Below are positions 46,851 through 58,277 of a stretch of DNA of 64,000 bases, piece after piece. Source of the stretch: Fomitopsis serialis. Its lineage: Eukaryota; Basidiomycota; Agaricomycetes; Polyporales; Fomitopsidaceae. The position numbers and the translations under genes are program-made. How positions within the stretch are numbered: the first letter of the stretch is position 1; the number at the start of each line of letters is the position of its first letter. Location of the stretch: contig NW_025954999.1 of assembly GCF_022376445.1 (NCBI RefSeq), positions 246,353 to 310,352 of the forward strand, read 5' to 3'. The notes beneath the pieces were generated by a model. It was given only the letters and a program-made list of their open reading frames with translations. It ran no database searches and was not told where the DNA came from.

Positions 46851-48330
46851 TACCTTCCGTCCAGTTCGAAACGCGCGATCATGGCGTCGGGCCGGCCGCC
46901 ATGGTATGAGAGAGGTGAGGTCGACCATTTAATGGAAAGGCGTGGTACTGACCTGACTCGTCTGCCGCGTTAACAACGGGTCACCGACCCGATATAGTGT
47001 TTTCGGTGGGCGACAGACACCGTTCACGACGTGATACGGAATGCGAGGCGAGTTTGCAGGCCGCGCGCTGGTCATCTCATTCGCTCCTTCCCTCGCAAAG
47101 TCGTTCCGGACTCGGGCGCGAGTCCCTCGCACCACGTTCTTGACCGACACACTGGATCGCCGTCCGGTGAGCAAGGAAGCATGGCCCGGCCACTGCACTG
47201 GCTCGGTGTGTCCAACCATTGCTCGTCAACAGAAGAGCGCCGAATTGTCGCGTCGGGCACACGCAGGCGCATCTGCTTGCGGAGGTAGCGGCAGGCAGCC
47301 ATCGAGACTGATCGAGAGCGAGCGGCCAAGGGTCGCAGGCGAGGATTCGTGGCGAGAGTGTGAGACGTGGCTGCTGGTGGCACACTGGGTCGATCGTCGG
47401 GCAGTGTACGGTGGGCTTGTACGTCGGTCTGACCAACTCGGTGTCCCTGACCAGCTCGCAGCCCAGATTACGAACGAGGATGCAAAGCCGCAGTGCACGC
47501 TATTCGACCGCAATGGGCTCCGGCCCTTGCCTTCCCGTACCCTCTCGGGATCGTGGCCGGCAGCGGTCGGAGACAAGACAAGTCATCGTCCGACGAGCGA
47601 CGCTGGATGGTTGGCTCGGGGACGCCGAGGTGGGAGCATTGCTAGTGGGTGAGTATGGGCGGGTGCGAGCCTCGGGAACGACGGGATGTATTCACGGGAG
47701 ACTCGGAAAACGAGCGAGCGGGAACTCGAGCAGGCGGGGACGCAAGAGGGTAGGAAGGCGGGAGCACAAGCGGGCAGGAAGGTGGTCATACGAGCAGGCG
47801 GGCACGAGCAAGCGGGCGAACAAGGGAGCGAGGCAGATGGTCCTGGTCCGCATGCGCAAGTGGGCGGGCGTCGCACTCACCTGTACTGACCTTGCCCTGG
47901 CCGGGCCCGGTTCCCCCGACTCCGTGTTACCCTCGCTCCCCCGTCGCAATATGCGTGTGCTGCTATGTACCGCACAGTGTCGAAGTTGAGTCGACGATTG
48001 AAGTGCTAAGCGCCTCGGGCACGAGGCATCACGTGCACTTGCTCCCATCTCTCCCCTTGCGTCCAACCTTCAGCCTCTCCTCTGCCTCAAGCCTCACCTG
48101 CTTGCAGCCGACTTCCAGGACACTCAGGCGAGCCCGACCGCAAGTAGTGCGGACAAAGCAAGGGATAGGCAACAGGACGAGAGCGGGAGTGATGATCTGT
48201 TCCCAGCCACCATGGTCGAGTGACGAGCACTCAGCTCGTGGTGCTGACCGCAGTCCGTGCGGACGGGACTCCCACTTCTGCAGTCCGAGTGATTCGCTGT
48301 GTGCCCGAGGGTGGCGGAACTCCACACGAT
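46851..48330. other. No supported gene; purine-rich tract at 47695-47845
   Basis: Long open frames on both strands at 47.0-47.6 kb have biased composition and no domain. From about 47695 to 47845 the plus strand is unusually purine-rich, with repeated GAGCAGGCGGG-like words. Confidence 0.35.
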
Positions 48331-49096
48331 CTTCAGGGAAGGCGAGTACACTGCGGGCGAATACCTGGACTGATACGTCTCCAACGGGACCTCCACCCTC
48401 TGGCCTGGCGACGCTCCCTACCACGTCAGTTACCTCGACTGGTTCGTCGAGGATGACTACACGCCGTCTGATCTCTCTGGTTCTGGTCTTGGTCTTGCGC
48501 TGGGCTCTGCTTCCTACCTTGACGGTGCTTCCTACCTGAACGCGATCGACCCTCGTCTCCGGTGCTACCTCGATATCGACTTCCGTGTCCTTCCGTCAGC
48601 CTCCTCGAGCTCCACTGTCGGTACTGCGTCCTCTACGGCCTCGCCCATGGAGTCCCACACATCGGAGCCCGAGTCGTTGATCACTTCGTCAGCCACCGCG
48701 GTCAGCGAGACTACCACGACGGCAAGGTGCTTCATCGGCGCAGAGTACGTCGCCTCGGCCACTGGCTCGTTCGTTCTCCCCACTTCCACCGCCGTCTCGG
48801 AGCCCACCATCGTCTACGGCCCCTCGCCTTCTTCGGCCTCTCCTGAGCTCCGCTCTGCGGTGCCGTGCCCTACGGCCCCCGTCGACTCCTTCGTTTCCGA
48901 GGAGGGCGGAAAGCAAGACGCTGGATCTGGCTTGTTCTCTTTCGTCTTCGCGTGCTTGGAGGCCTCCCGCGAGTTCCTCGGTGCGCCTCAGCACAAGTTT
49001 TACCCCATCATTGTGCTCCCCGTCAACACTATCACCGTCCACTCGCCCTCGTCCGTCCTCGCTCGTCACCAAGTCTCAAGCCTCGTCTGCCAGTGA
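48331..49096 (+). pseudogene. Ser/Thr-rich protein fragment with an in-frame stop, unrecognised
   Basis: The frame reads FREGEYTAGEYLD, stop TGA, YVSNGTSTLWPGDAPYHVSY, LDWFVEDDYTPSDLSGSGLG, then a long Ser/Thr-rich part to 49096. The text on both sides of the TGA looks like one protein with a W changed to stop. No family named; the Ser/Thr-rich tail suggests a cell-surface protein. Confidence 0.4.
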
Positions 49097-49955
49097 CACA
49101 CAGGAAGAGCGAACTTCCGTGAGGAAGCGAATGCGCCGATGACGTCGAAGGATGGGTCAAGGCGTCTTCCGAACAGATGCAGAACATCCGCGTTGTTCTG
49201 TACAAGTGTGGCAGGTGCGAGATGGGTAATATCCTATTTTCGTACTGAGTGCTAAGACATTGGTTTTGCTCTAGGAACTACGCGAAGATCCGGGATGAAG
49301 ATGACGCACCCAGACACGGGAAAGTGTCAACAGCGAGGATCGAGGATCCCAAGAGAGAACTCGAAGGACATACAGGTTTGACTGACAGCGAGGCCGAGGC
49401 GGATGATTGACGAATCATATGTAGTAGTACCCTATGTATGTAGCTTGGATGTGAATGCTGGTGTACTACATCGGAATGCTAGATGGATTTTCGTGACAGC
49501 TATGACCTGGTTTGCGAAAAGCCGCTGTTAACGATGAATATTGAGTTCGGTAGAGATCTTGAGAGCATTGCCACTGTGTTCCCGAAGGCTCCGTAGTGCT
49601 CTGGAGCCACGCACAGACACTCTCGGGACTCTGAGAGGGGGGGACCTTCCTCTCGTGCTCCGAGTGCTCTCGAGCCTCTGGAGCACTCAAGAGAAAGGTA
49701 GTTTTTTCCTGATTCGAGTCTGGAGAGGTTCAACGCGCACGTTGACAATCCATCTTGGCAGTATCACCAGATAAGCCGTCAAACCTTTGATCCCCCAGCG
49801 CGCCGCTCGATGCTCCAAGGCCATTCTCGGTGCGTGGGCACGAGAGGCGGCTCAGGGATCGTGTGTTGCATGACAATGTCATCTCGACTTGGCTCACAGT
49901 GAGCCTCACCGCTATTGTAGGTCAAATTGGGACAGTCTGGGGCTCGGCGCGTTGA
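49097..49955. other. Spacer with a short C-terminal-like fragment at 49150-49410
   Basis: WVKASSEQMQNIRVVLYKCG and, after a possible intron, DPKRELEGHTGLTDSEAEAD look like coding remnants. No assignment. Confidence 0.3.
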
Positions 49956-49963
49956 TATAAATA
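49956..49963 (+). promoter_or_regulatory. TATA box of the 50.0 kb gene
   Basis: TATAAATA lies about 46 bases before the ATG at 50009. Confidence 0.55.
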
Positions 49964-50008
49964 CCAGCATTCTGCGCCTGCCAGGGGCCGCTCCGACGCC
50001 GCTTCAAG

Positions 50009-50755
50009 ATGCACCTTTCATCGCCCACCGACGAAGCGATTCGCCAGAGCACCCCCAAGGTGTCGCAGGCCCCTTGGACGAGGTGGTTGGTGGTCGAGCC
50101 GAGCGACTTGAGCCCAGAACGAAGGTACGTTTTCCGAGCTTGAGGGCCGGAGAGTAACTGATTGGTGAGTTTAACAGGCGGTTCTTGATCATGCTGTATA
50201 TACACCGCACGACGGTTGGTACGGTGCTAAAGACCCGTGTACGTGTAGACGATGAGCCACTCGACTTCGCCAGGAACGCCGCTGTCGTCTTCGCCCGTCT
50301 TCCTAGCGGTTACTGTGAGTGGCGTTGCACGTTTGGGTGTTTTTACATGTTGACGCGATAGGTCAGTCGTTCTGATGGTGAAGTCCCAAGACTCGGAGCC
50401 AGGCGCGGACGACGAGTACCACACGCTGATAATCACGGCACATGTTGCCTTTGGGATTTACGAGGTAGGCTCGCGACCGTACGTGCTGCTGCGTCGCTCA
50501 ATTGCAATACGTTACCTCTAGAAAACTATGGCCATTTGTTGGGAACAAGGCGACAGGGTCTTCTCCGTCACGTTCAGACAATCTCAAGATTTCTGGGCGG
50601 TGGTGGCGTGCATTCGTGCGGCGCGTATGGACACGGATTGCAGCCCTGAACTGAGGTCTGCTCGGGAGGAAGCTGAGACTCTTCAAGATCAACTGCAACA
50701 CATAGAAGACACCGCGTTCATCAGTGTCTTAGAGGCAGCGACGTCGACCGCGTAG
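50009..50755 (+). CDS. Four-exon protein, unrecognised
   Basis: Exons join in frame through three short introns: MHLSSPTDEAIRQSTPKVSQ to LSPERR; RFLIMLYIHRTTVGTVLKTR to RLPSGY (intron about 50317-50372, acceptor GGTCAG); FVLMVKSQDSEPGADDEYHT to HVAFGIYE; and KTMAICWEQGDRVFSVTFRQ to ISVLEAATSTA (stop 50755). The C-terminal part is a likely helix (LRSAREEAETLQDQLQHIED). Clean splicing and a TATA box suggest a real gene. No domain known. Confidence 0.6.
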
Positions 50756-51164
50756 TTTTTTTTGCCTCCCGAATGCTGTTTTGTAAATGTACTTGTATCG
50801 CATCCTGCCTCCCTGTATTGCGCATCGAATATCATGATCTGACCGGAGCGTTGACTGTGCGCCACACCGTGTCGCGTTCTCTCTGTCCCGACTAGTTCAT
50901 GCAACGTGAGCCTTACAAATTTCTTGCCTGATGTGATCTATGCATCGTAATGCGTCCAGCAAGGTAGGCCGAATATTCTACTACACGGCGGACGACGGGC
51001 ATACCAGTAGAGGGTAAGTGCACCCATTTCACCGGATTAGGAACAGCCGCGACGAATATCCATTCCAACATATCCTAGTTCATACATTTGCCGATACAGT
51101 GGCGGTACAGTCAGGGCTCGAGTGCTAATCATGATCCATGAAGTATCTATATGCGGTAAAGAAC
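50756..51164. other. Spacer
   Basis: Nothing recognisable. Confidence 0.4.
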
Positions 51165-51890
51165 TCAGCTGACGATGTTCCTGGTTGGAGTCATAAAGAT
51201 GCTCACCTCTTTCGTCCGCATCTCTACCTGTGCCTCCAGTTCCTGACGCTTCAAAGACAATGCCATCAACTGGTCCCTGAGGTCTCCACAGATCTTCTCG
51301 TAATCTGCCTGGTCCTTTCTCGTAGCCTCCAGCTGCCCTAGCAGATGGGATGTGGTAGATGCGTTGGCCGTGTTCTCACTTTGAAACATGTCGTGCTCTT
51401 GTTTGGCAAAGTCCAGAGCATCCTGCGCCAAGCTCAGACGGCGGTCTAGGTACACGGAGTGTGGATTCGCCCTGAACCCCAGTGAGAATTAGCAAATCAC
51501 GACTCGTCCAGAGCTAAAGTATACTCGCAGCGCTTGGCGAGGCCAATCCGTATCCGATGCATCCGCACTGGTTGGAACGTAGACATCTTTGAGATGGGTT
51601 TCAGCTGGCTCAATTGCCCTATTGACCGATGCGGGTCTAGCGAGGTTTAAAACGAGTATGGCGGCGCCGCAGTTTGGACATCCTAGCCCGGGATGTTCTG
51701 ACACATAGCGATCGATACAATCTCCACAAAAAAGGTGCCCTAAGATTCATTTTGGCCTGTGAGTCATCTACAACAGTCTTTACAGGTTGACGAACCACAC
51801 CGAGTGTTTATCTTCACGTTCGGAGAGAGTGGGTGCAAATGGTACAAGCGAGCTTCACATAATTCGCAAATAGGGTGGTTCATGTCTTGG
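51165..51890 (-). CDS. RING finger plus coiled-coil protein, third member
   Basis: On the minus strand CTICTHSL (about 51870) gives the first zinc pair. After an intron come HLFCGDCIDRYVSEHPGLGC and PNCGAAILVLNLARP, completing a RING. Then a linker and a coiled coil: LAQDALDFAKQEHDMFQ, TTSHLLGQLEATRKDQADYE, LMALSLKRQELEAQVEMRTK. The intron between the first pair and GHLFC does not keep frame with its best donor, so the exon border is unsure. Start codon and true 3' end are not fixed. Confidence 0.6.
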
Positions 51891-53300
51891 ATTATACGCT
51901 CAGGTCAAAAGGACGTGGAAGTGGGAGACGATGAAGACGGCACCGATAACACTGTGCAGTGCTCTATCGGTCGCATCGCACGTCGGGCTCAATACATACG
52001 TATGCGCTAGTAGACTTATACCTCACTGGCACTAGCAACCTTGAAGGCGCTTCTGGATAACGTGACCGCAGTCTCATCATCGACGTGATTTAAGTATTTT
52101 CCTGTACAGTAATAGTCATTCCGCTCGACGAAGGCTCGACGGAGCTGCAGATGCGGGGAAAGGTAAGGAGGAATCGTTTACCAAGTTCATGTTCTCACTT
52201 CGTAAAGCTGGTTCTGATCGCTGAAACCAAAAACCGCTCCCATGTGAGTGTGGAGGACGACAACCCGCGGCACACTGGTAACTGGAGGACGACAACCCGC
52301 GGCACACTGGTAACTTACCTGGAATTTGGTGCATGTGCGACACATGATCAGGTGCCTACGTTCACCACAATCCTCAACGGCATCTGAGCGACGAGCCGCT
52401 TATAATATTGGACGCAGCAAGGAGAAGGGACGGGATCGCCGTAGGAGGAAGACAGCAAAGGACTCGGAGAGAGGAGTCAAGGATTGTGAATCGCCGAAGA
52501 CGTTCCGTACGTCGACGCGACGCTCGTTGCGGTCGCAAGATACCAAGTGCCCCGAGACGAACGGCAGCAGCCAGCGCCGCTTCACCATCATCGTTAACAC
52601 GCGTCAGAGCATAACAGCCGTCTGTAAGCCTGAGTATCTTCTGCGTTGACCGTTCAGCGCTTCCTGATGTCGTGCGACCTCCCTCAGGCTAATTGCAGTG
52701 GATCCACCGAGGAGCTCCCACGTCAAGCTTTCAAGGGCGATCGCTGAGCGCTGAGCGCTGAGCAAGGGTGCGAGAGTTGTCTTGCCAGCGACGCGGACCA
52801 CAAAACTCGAAATGCTCAGGGACTCATCGGGCTGATCGTCAACGTACAGTACGGACGCGTTCCACAGTCAATCTGTTAACTAGTAGCCTAGCCTACTGGG
52901 GGACAAGTACTGTATGGGGCATACGGTAAGTCCCGTGAGGGGCTACTAGTTACGGCGAAAGTCTCGCTGATCTGTCCACAGGGAAATTCTGGTTCAAATA
53001 TTTTGGGATTCGCTCGGTTGAGGAAGTGCCACAATCCGAGACCGTGCTGTAACCTCGAATGTCCGAGATATCATTCTGATAGACTGCGGGTCTAACGCCG
53101 CTGCATTCTGAACGACGGTTTAGCGGGTCGACAGCGAAGCGCTGCACGAATCTTATCGCGGACTACGACCCCCAAGACTGCGGTAAAGCGGCAGTGAATG
53201 GCGATCGACGCGGTGCAGCGGGAGTACGACGTAGCTGTACATGTGTAAACGCTCAACGCGCCGCGGAGAACGAGGAGATGCTAGAAGGAGTAGGACGAAA
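51891..53300. other. Spacer with one small tandem duplication
   Basis: No supported gene. Contains the repeat at 52254-52317. Confidence 0.4.
52254..52317. repeat. 32-bp perfect tandem duplication
   Basis: The unit beginning GGAGGACGACAACCCGCGGC occurs twice back to back, followed by TACC. Confidence 0.9.
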
Positions 53301-54073
53301 CGGGGCTAAGGACTTGAAGGTGTCCAAGGGAGTTGGAAGGGAGCATTATGGGTCTCGTGGCATCCCTCGCTGTCGTTAGTGAGGATGCGTTCAAGCGCTC
53401 CTCCCTCACGTACTACGGCTCTGCTCTTGCACTCACTACTGACGTTTGCCCCGCGAGTTGGCTGGCTACCGGTGCGTATTCACCGACATGGGCAGGCCGC
53501 CCGTAGCTTACTCACAACTCAGTAATAGGTTTACAGGAGCTTGGCGGTCGGAATCGCGCCTGCGTGATGGTTATGCATAAGGTGCTATAGTGTTATGACT
53601 ATCCTTTGTGATCTAAGCTTCCGAACTGACACCCTCTGACACCGCGAGACGTCAGACGGCGTGTAGCTTGCTTTCCGATCCAGGAGGAACGTATTACACT
53701 CTACGTTAGAGGTAGATCTCGGGTGATGAATATCGGGCTATGGTAATTATTTTGTTCCATCCAGCGTCGCTGAGGCCCCTATGTAGACGTACTAACTACC
53801 GTGCTAGGCTCTCCCTTCCTTCCGTCTCGGTCTGTTCGCTGCGCATGTCAGGGTCACGGTATTCTGGCTTGCACTGTGCAAGATGCAACAGTCTCGGGGA
53901 CGCCAGCGATATTCAAGCCTGTCTGCCCGTGTTCGCACACACGCCGTATTGACAGCCATGTCGACGTTCCATCATGCATTGGGCTTCGATGTTGCGCCTT
54001 TCTACTCACTCCAAGCCACACCGGTGCCCTAGGTGGAAGCCGGCTCTGTCTTGGGCTCTTGAGACGGACCATC

Positions 54074-54127
54074 CATGTGGACGCCACATGCACGGATGCA
54101 TGTGGGTGCCACATGCTACATATAAAG
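54074..54127 (+). promoter_or_regulatory. Two CATGTGG-n3-CCACATG dyads plus TATA box (copy A)
   Basis: Perfect 17-bp inverted repeats at 54074-54090 and 54099-54115, 25 bp apart start to start, are followed by TATAAAG at 54121. The same layout and spacing occurs at 58185-58237, with one mismatched dyad. Confidence 0.7.
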
Positions 54128-54179
54128 CGAAGCCGTGGCTAACTGATCTTGGAACAGACGACCATCATAACAGGTCTCC

Positions 54180-54819
54180 CGCAAATGCCTACTTCAATGA
54201 GGTAAGTTTTGGGCCCTTCACTCATGGGTCAGCAGCTAAAGTTTGCTCAAAAGTGGGGCAATGGTTTACTGTATCAGTGATTACCGGGTAATGCCCATTC
54301 ACGAAGCCACTGTTCGTCCTGATGGCGGCGTCCTTATCCCGGGGTTTCTGATCGTCAAACTTCTTCCTGGTGATGAGTGTGAGTCTAGCCATCTCTACCT
54401 TCGCCACTCTCGTGAATTTACAATTACCGCAGATGTTTTCCTCGTGTCAACAGGCAGCGCAGCGCACGATCAGCCGAACGCCATAACTCTTCCGCGCGTC
54501 GCGAAGGTTGTGACTATAGAGGTAGGAACGCGGCTCTCCACCTGAATTCGTAACTAAAGAGATACTATCCAGCCTTATTCGATCATTTGCTGGGCCGACG
54601 AAAGAACAGGCATGCTACACAAAGTGAGGTTCGGCAATACCAAGGAGTTTCAGTCGCTCGTAGGGCTCTGCTTCAGCACCCCAGTTGAGCCTTCCACGGT
54701 TGAGCCTTCCACGGTTGAGCCTTCAAGGCATGCCTTCTGGCATGCCTGTATCGTGCTTCTTCTCTGTTGGGTGACAGGCTGTGTGTTCGCGTTCAAAGTG
54801 TTCATGACTGGCTATTAGC
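54180..54819 (+). pseudogene. Small C-terminal-membrane protein, copy A, lacking its first exon
   Basis: Exons match copy B: SGAMVYCISDYRVMPIHEAT to KLLPGDEC, DVFLVSTGSAAHDQPNAITL to VVTIE, and YSIICWADERTGMLHKVRFG to a membrane tail (WHACIVLLLCWVTGCVFAF, stop 54819), with introns of about 50 nt at the same places. The exon with the start codon in copy B (MALFFPLATVLSHVRAVLG) is mostly deleted here and the ATG is changed (CATAAC). A 15-bp repeat (GTTGAGCCTTCCACG, about three copies) has expanded near 54683-54725. Confidence 0.6.
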
Positions 54820-55439
54820 TCTGGATCGCCGCCGTCGATTCAAGTTTGTAGCATGTATGTCGATGTCTGCGCAGACCTCCTCCTCTTCAAATAATCTCTT
54901 CTATCGATTACGAACATATATTACACAACAACCCACGTACCGGGGGTTGTGCAGTAGGCTTGACGACTCCCAACCGTCTGCGATGTAGGTACGTGCCTGG
55001 GACTACTCTTGCCATATTGGGTAAGTATTCCCTTGCGAGGCCATGCCCCCGGGCCCGGCGCCAGTGCTTATGTTCGTTGACTCTCGGCTCTGTTGAATGT
55101 TCGTCTTTGAGTTATTATTGTCTTACCTCGAAGGCTACTACTGGTGAGATGTTCAAATTTGTCCTTCTCCGATTCTGATGTGAGTGTGAGCTCTGAGGAC
55201 ACATTGACGAACTGTGCCGGCGCGCGTCCGCCAGGCTTGAGGGGGCGAGTTGGGTGATCTCAGGCTCGAGGAGATGAACAAAGTGCGTGAGTGGACGACC
55301 GCCGGGTCGTGCGGAACGAAGTGGCTTATGACTGTGGCGCACTGGGAAGGTCTCGAGTAGACGAATCGCACAGTGGCCCAGGGAGTAGATCGACCGAACC
55401 GGTCAAGGACGCGAAATCGTATACACGCCACTGCACATA

Positions 55440-56760
55440 CAATCGCGTGCAGAGAATCTACGACAAGGATAAAGGTCGACCTCGAGACCATCGTCGCCCA
55501 GGACGCCTTCAAGCTGTCTGACTAGGAGGCCCGCCGTCGCCTTGAGCAAGTCTGAACATAACGTACGTATCTGTAGGTTCATCGTATCCCTTGCCTTTGC
55601 ATCCGCAAGTCTCATATGGCGTTAGATCCTTGTCATTCATGTGGAACAAGCTTTCCTAGTCATAGAGGGTGCAGCGCTTGTCGCTATCCTTCTGTCGAAT
55701 GGCGAGCAACAACCCCTGGATCGGGAGTATGTCGTCAGTATCATCCTCCTGCTCGCAGACTCTGATACATCGTCCCCGCCGACTGCCGCCGTCGACGTCT
55801 CGATTCGATCATGCTGCCCTCACGGGCGAACCTCTTCACCAGAGCAGGAAGATTAGTGATTGTCGCTGCGTGCTGTACGTGTAATCCTATACAAGTTCGC
55901 TCTCAACGGTAACTAACTGAGAGTGTGCGTAGGGGTTAGCTTGCAAACGGGGCGAGACCGAGGGTGCGGTGCTCTCCACGGATAACTGGTCCCAACGTGC
56001 TCTTCATTCTACACCGCGTCGCTCGTCCGGTCACGACTACGACTTGCAAGAGTCTCGCCATCACCGACACTTTCTAACTGTTCCCGCCGTAAACACCGTC
56101 GCGGTCTCAGCGACATCACAGAAGACCCGTACCTTCCGTTTCGAGAGGCATCGACCCTGGCGATGTGGGCGCTCTCAGCGACACCTCTCGCGCGCTACCA
56201 AGCTCCTCGATCTCAAGCCGCTCAAACCCCGTTGACACGCGGGCCGAGATCACCTACCGCGAGGAATCGACCAGCTATCTTAAGTTTGGTACCAAGGGCA
56301 TGAACGGCACAATCGTCGAGGTTTGCCCGCGCAAGAAGGCCGAGGTGCAGGTGACGATGAGGAGATTGCCGCCGGTAGTTTGTGTGCGTTCGCCTTCTCC
56401 TACAAGGAGGTCGAGGGCCATGATTTTGAGGCTGAGGGCAACGCATTCGATCTCATTGGTCGCCTCCCCATCTTCGACCCTCTCTGCTTGGACACCAAGC
56501 AGATGCTCGGCCAAGCACGTCAACGCCCTGTCCTCCGTCTCTCCTGGTCGCGAGGCGCAAGCCCACCCCCAATCAGTATGCTACGCCGATGCGCCCCAGA
56601 GCCAGCACCCCGTTACAGGTTGCGTCAGCCAAAGAACAGCCTGAAGGCGGATCCTCGACGCTTTTGGCGCCTCTGCCTGCTGCCCGCTTCGACCTCCGCA
56701 CGCCACAGTCAAACACTGAGACGGACTTGCACCTCAAATGACAAGCAGAGTCGATGACAA
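55440..56760 (+). pseudogene. PMA1: Plasma-membrane H+-ATPase (P-type) relic 3
   Basis: In order and in changing frames: VDLETIVAQDAFKLSD and EARRRLEQV (N-terminal motif of basidiomycete H+-ATPases), EGAALVAILLSNGEQQP (TM1-TM2), YIVPADCR, FDHAALTGEPLHQSRK, CKRGETEGAVLSTDN, then ALSDTSRALPSSS, NPVDTRAEITYREESTSYLK, GTKGMNGTIVEVC and EGHDFEAEGNAFDLIGRLPI. Whole segments between these motifs are gone, including the phosphorylation-site region. Relic 4 shares part of the same deletions. Confidence 0.88.
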
Positions 56761-56799
56761 TGCTGCGATTTCATTCAAACCATGAGAGCGGGTATGGCT

Positions 56800-57869
56800 C
56801 GGGTTCTGACTCCTGATGTGCGTGCGCAGACGACAATGAGCGGGCGCTTTTCGAGGGCGGTTCTGTGTCCCGGACGCCGCTCCATTGTGCTAAAAGCAAG
56901 GTCAAGGTCAAGTCGCCTGCGCTCGAAATGTTCACGAAGACGGGGCAGATGAGCAATGAAGAGGTCGCAGAGGCCGTTTCACCGGGCGGGCACGTCACGA
57001 AGCGACGTGCGCATTCCCGCCCGGTTGAACTGCTAGAGTCGGCGCAGGGCGCAGTTGTCGTAGGTTTTGAAAATTAGTTATGTGCTTTCTTCAGCTCAGG
57101 CCACTGCGATTAATGATGTAGCCCACAGGCGCCAGCTGTTCCACCCGTTAGCGGGCCACACAGCGCGAGCTCCGGTACTGTTCCTCGTCTTCGGCGCGCG
57201 TCTACCAGCTCTACGAGCGGGTCTTGAGTCCGATCCCAGGCGTGGAAAGAAATCGTCGAAGACAGGCGCTGTCACAAGTCCCCGCCCCAGTATGAACATC
57301 GCCGTTATGAAAGAAACCCCCCAGCGACGGAGTGTTCACAGGCGTGCAACCCACAGCTACGGCGGCTCAACTGGGATGCCTTCTGCGTGTATGTGGCATG
57401 AGCGCGTAGCCTCGTCACCGTCTCGTCTTCCAACTCCCGCAAGAAAGACGGCTCGTCGGAGGGTGAGCACGCCTTCCTTCTTTAACGGGCCCCCGATACA
57501 TCATTCAGCTTCAGCATCGCTTCTGCGATGCCCAGCCCCACGAAGAGACAGAAGCGCAAGGCGCCTGCTTCCCCGCTGCAGAAGGAGTTCAGGCCACGCG
57601 ATTCTGGAATCGATCGCTACTCCAGTGACGAGGACTACGGCGGGTTCCGCTTGCATGGCGGCGATCCGTTTTTACCGTCGATGCCCCGTGGTTCAACCTC
57701 CCTCAGCACTGTCAACTCATCGGAGAGCGATGACTAGGCTCTGATTACACCTGGCTTCGGTCCCAGCCCGTCGTCTGGCTGTCCTGGTCTCGAAGTCAAC
57801 ATTGTCCATCCGGGCGATGACTCAGACGCCATGGAGGCGTTCATCGATCGACCGAATATGATCGACGCG
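56800..57869 (+). other. Fragments of unknown protein(s)
   Basis: Frames with KSKVKVKSPALEMFTKTGQM, EEVAEAVSPGGHVTKRRAHS, MPSPTKRQKRKAPASP and ITPGFGPSPSSGCPGLEVNI look like coding remnants interrupted by stops. I recall similar SPGGHVTKRRARSRP text in uncharacterised mushroom proteins. Possibly one more broken gene. Confidence 0.35.
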
Positions 57870-58184
57870 GCACCAGGGCAAGGGCTTGAAGGTGCCGAAG
57901 AGAGCATGGCAGCCTTCGTGCCATCCCTCGCTGCTGTTAGTGACTATCGCATTCAAGTGCTCTTCCTTCGCGTACTTCTGTGCTCGTGGACTCACTAGTG
58001 ACATCTTGGGGACACCAGCAATGTTCAAGCCTGCCTGTCCTCATGCACGCGGTATGGTAGGTCGGCGTTCTGGCATCCGTTAGTAGTTGATGGTGCGCCC
58101 TTCTGCTTACTCTGAGCCATAACGGTGCCCTCGGCAGAAGTAGGTTTTGTCTTGGGCTCTTGAGCCGCTGCTCGAAGGACAATG

Positions 58185-58237
58185 CATGTGGGCGCCACAT
58201 GCACAGATGCATGTTAGCGCCACATGCAGTATATAAG
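58185..58237 (+). promoter_or_regulatory. Two dyads plus TATA box (copy B)
   Basis: CATGTGGGCGCCACATG at 58185-58201 and CATGTTAGCGCCACATG at 58210-58226, then TATAAG at 58232, 46 bp before the ATG at 58278. Spacing is identical to copy A. Confidence 0.7.
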
Positions 58238-58277
58238 GCGAAGCCGTAGCTAACCGACCTTGGAACAGACGACCACC

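Larger units (their letters stand above)
53310..57500 (+). repeat. Duplicated block, copy A (partner about 57870-62480)
   Basis: Collinear similarity: 53310-53430 with 57870-57960; 53880-54970 with 58000-58980 (small membrane gene and promoter); 55320-55400 with 59830-59890; 55440-55540 with 61840-61900; 55670-56060 with 62085-62475, the last almost identical. Copy A has about 420 bp between 53460 and 53880 that copy B lacks. Confidence 0.75.

Noticed and set aside
47041..47652. 203-codon plus-strand open frame and overlapping minus frames
   Set aside because: Several frames are open at once in GC-rich sequence, with no domain and no splice context.
57067..57744. 225-codon plus-strand open frame
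   Set aside because: Low-complexity Arg/Ser/Pro translation; other frames in the same place look more like protein.
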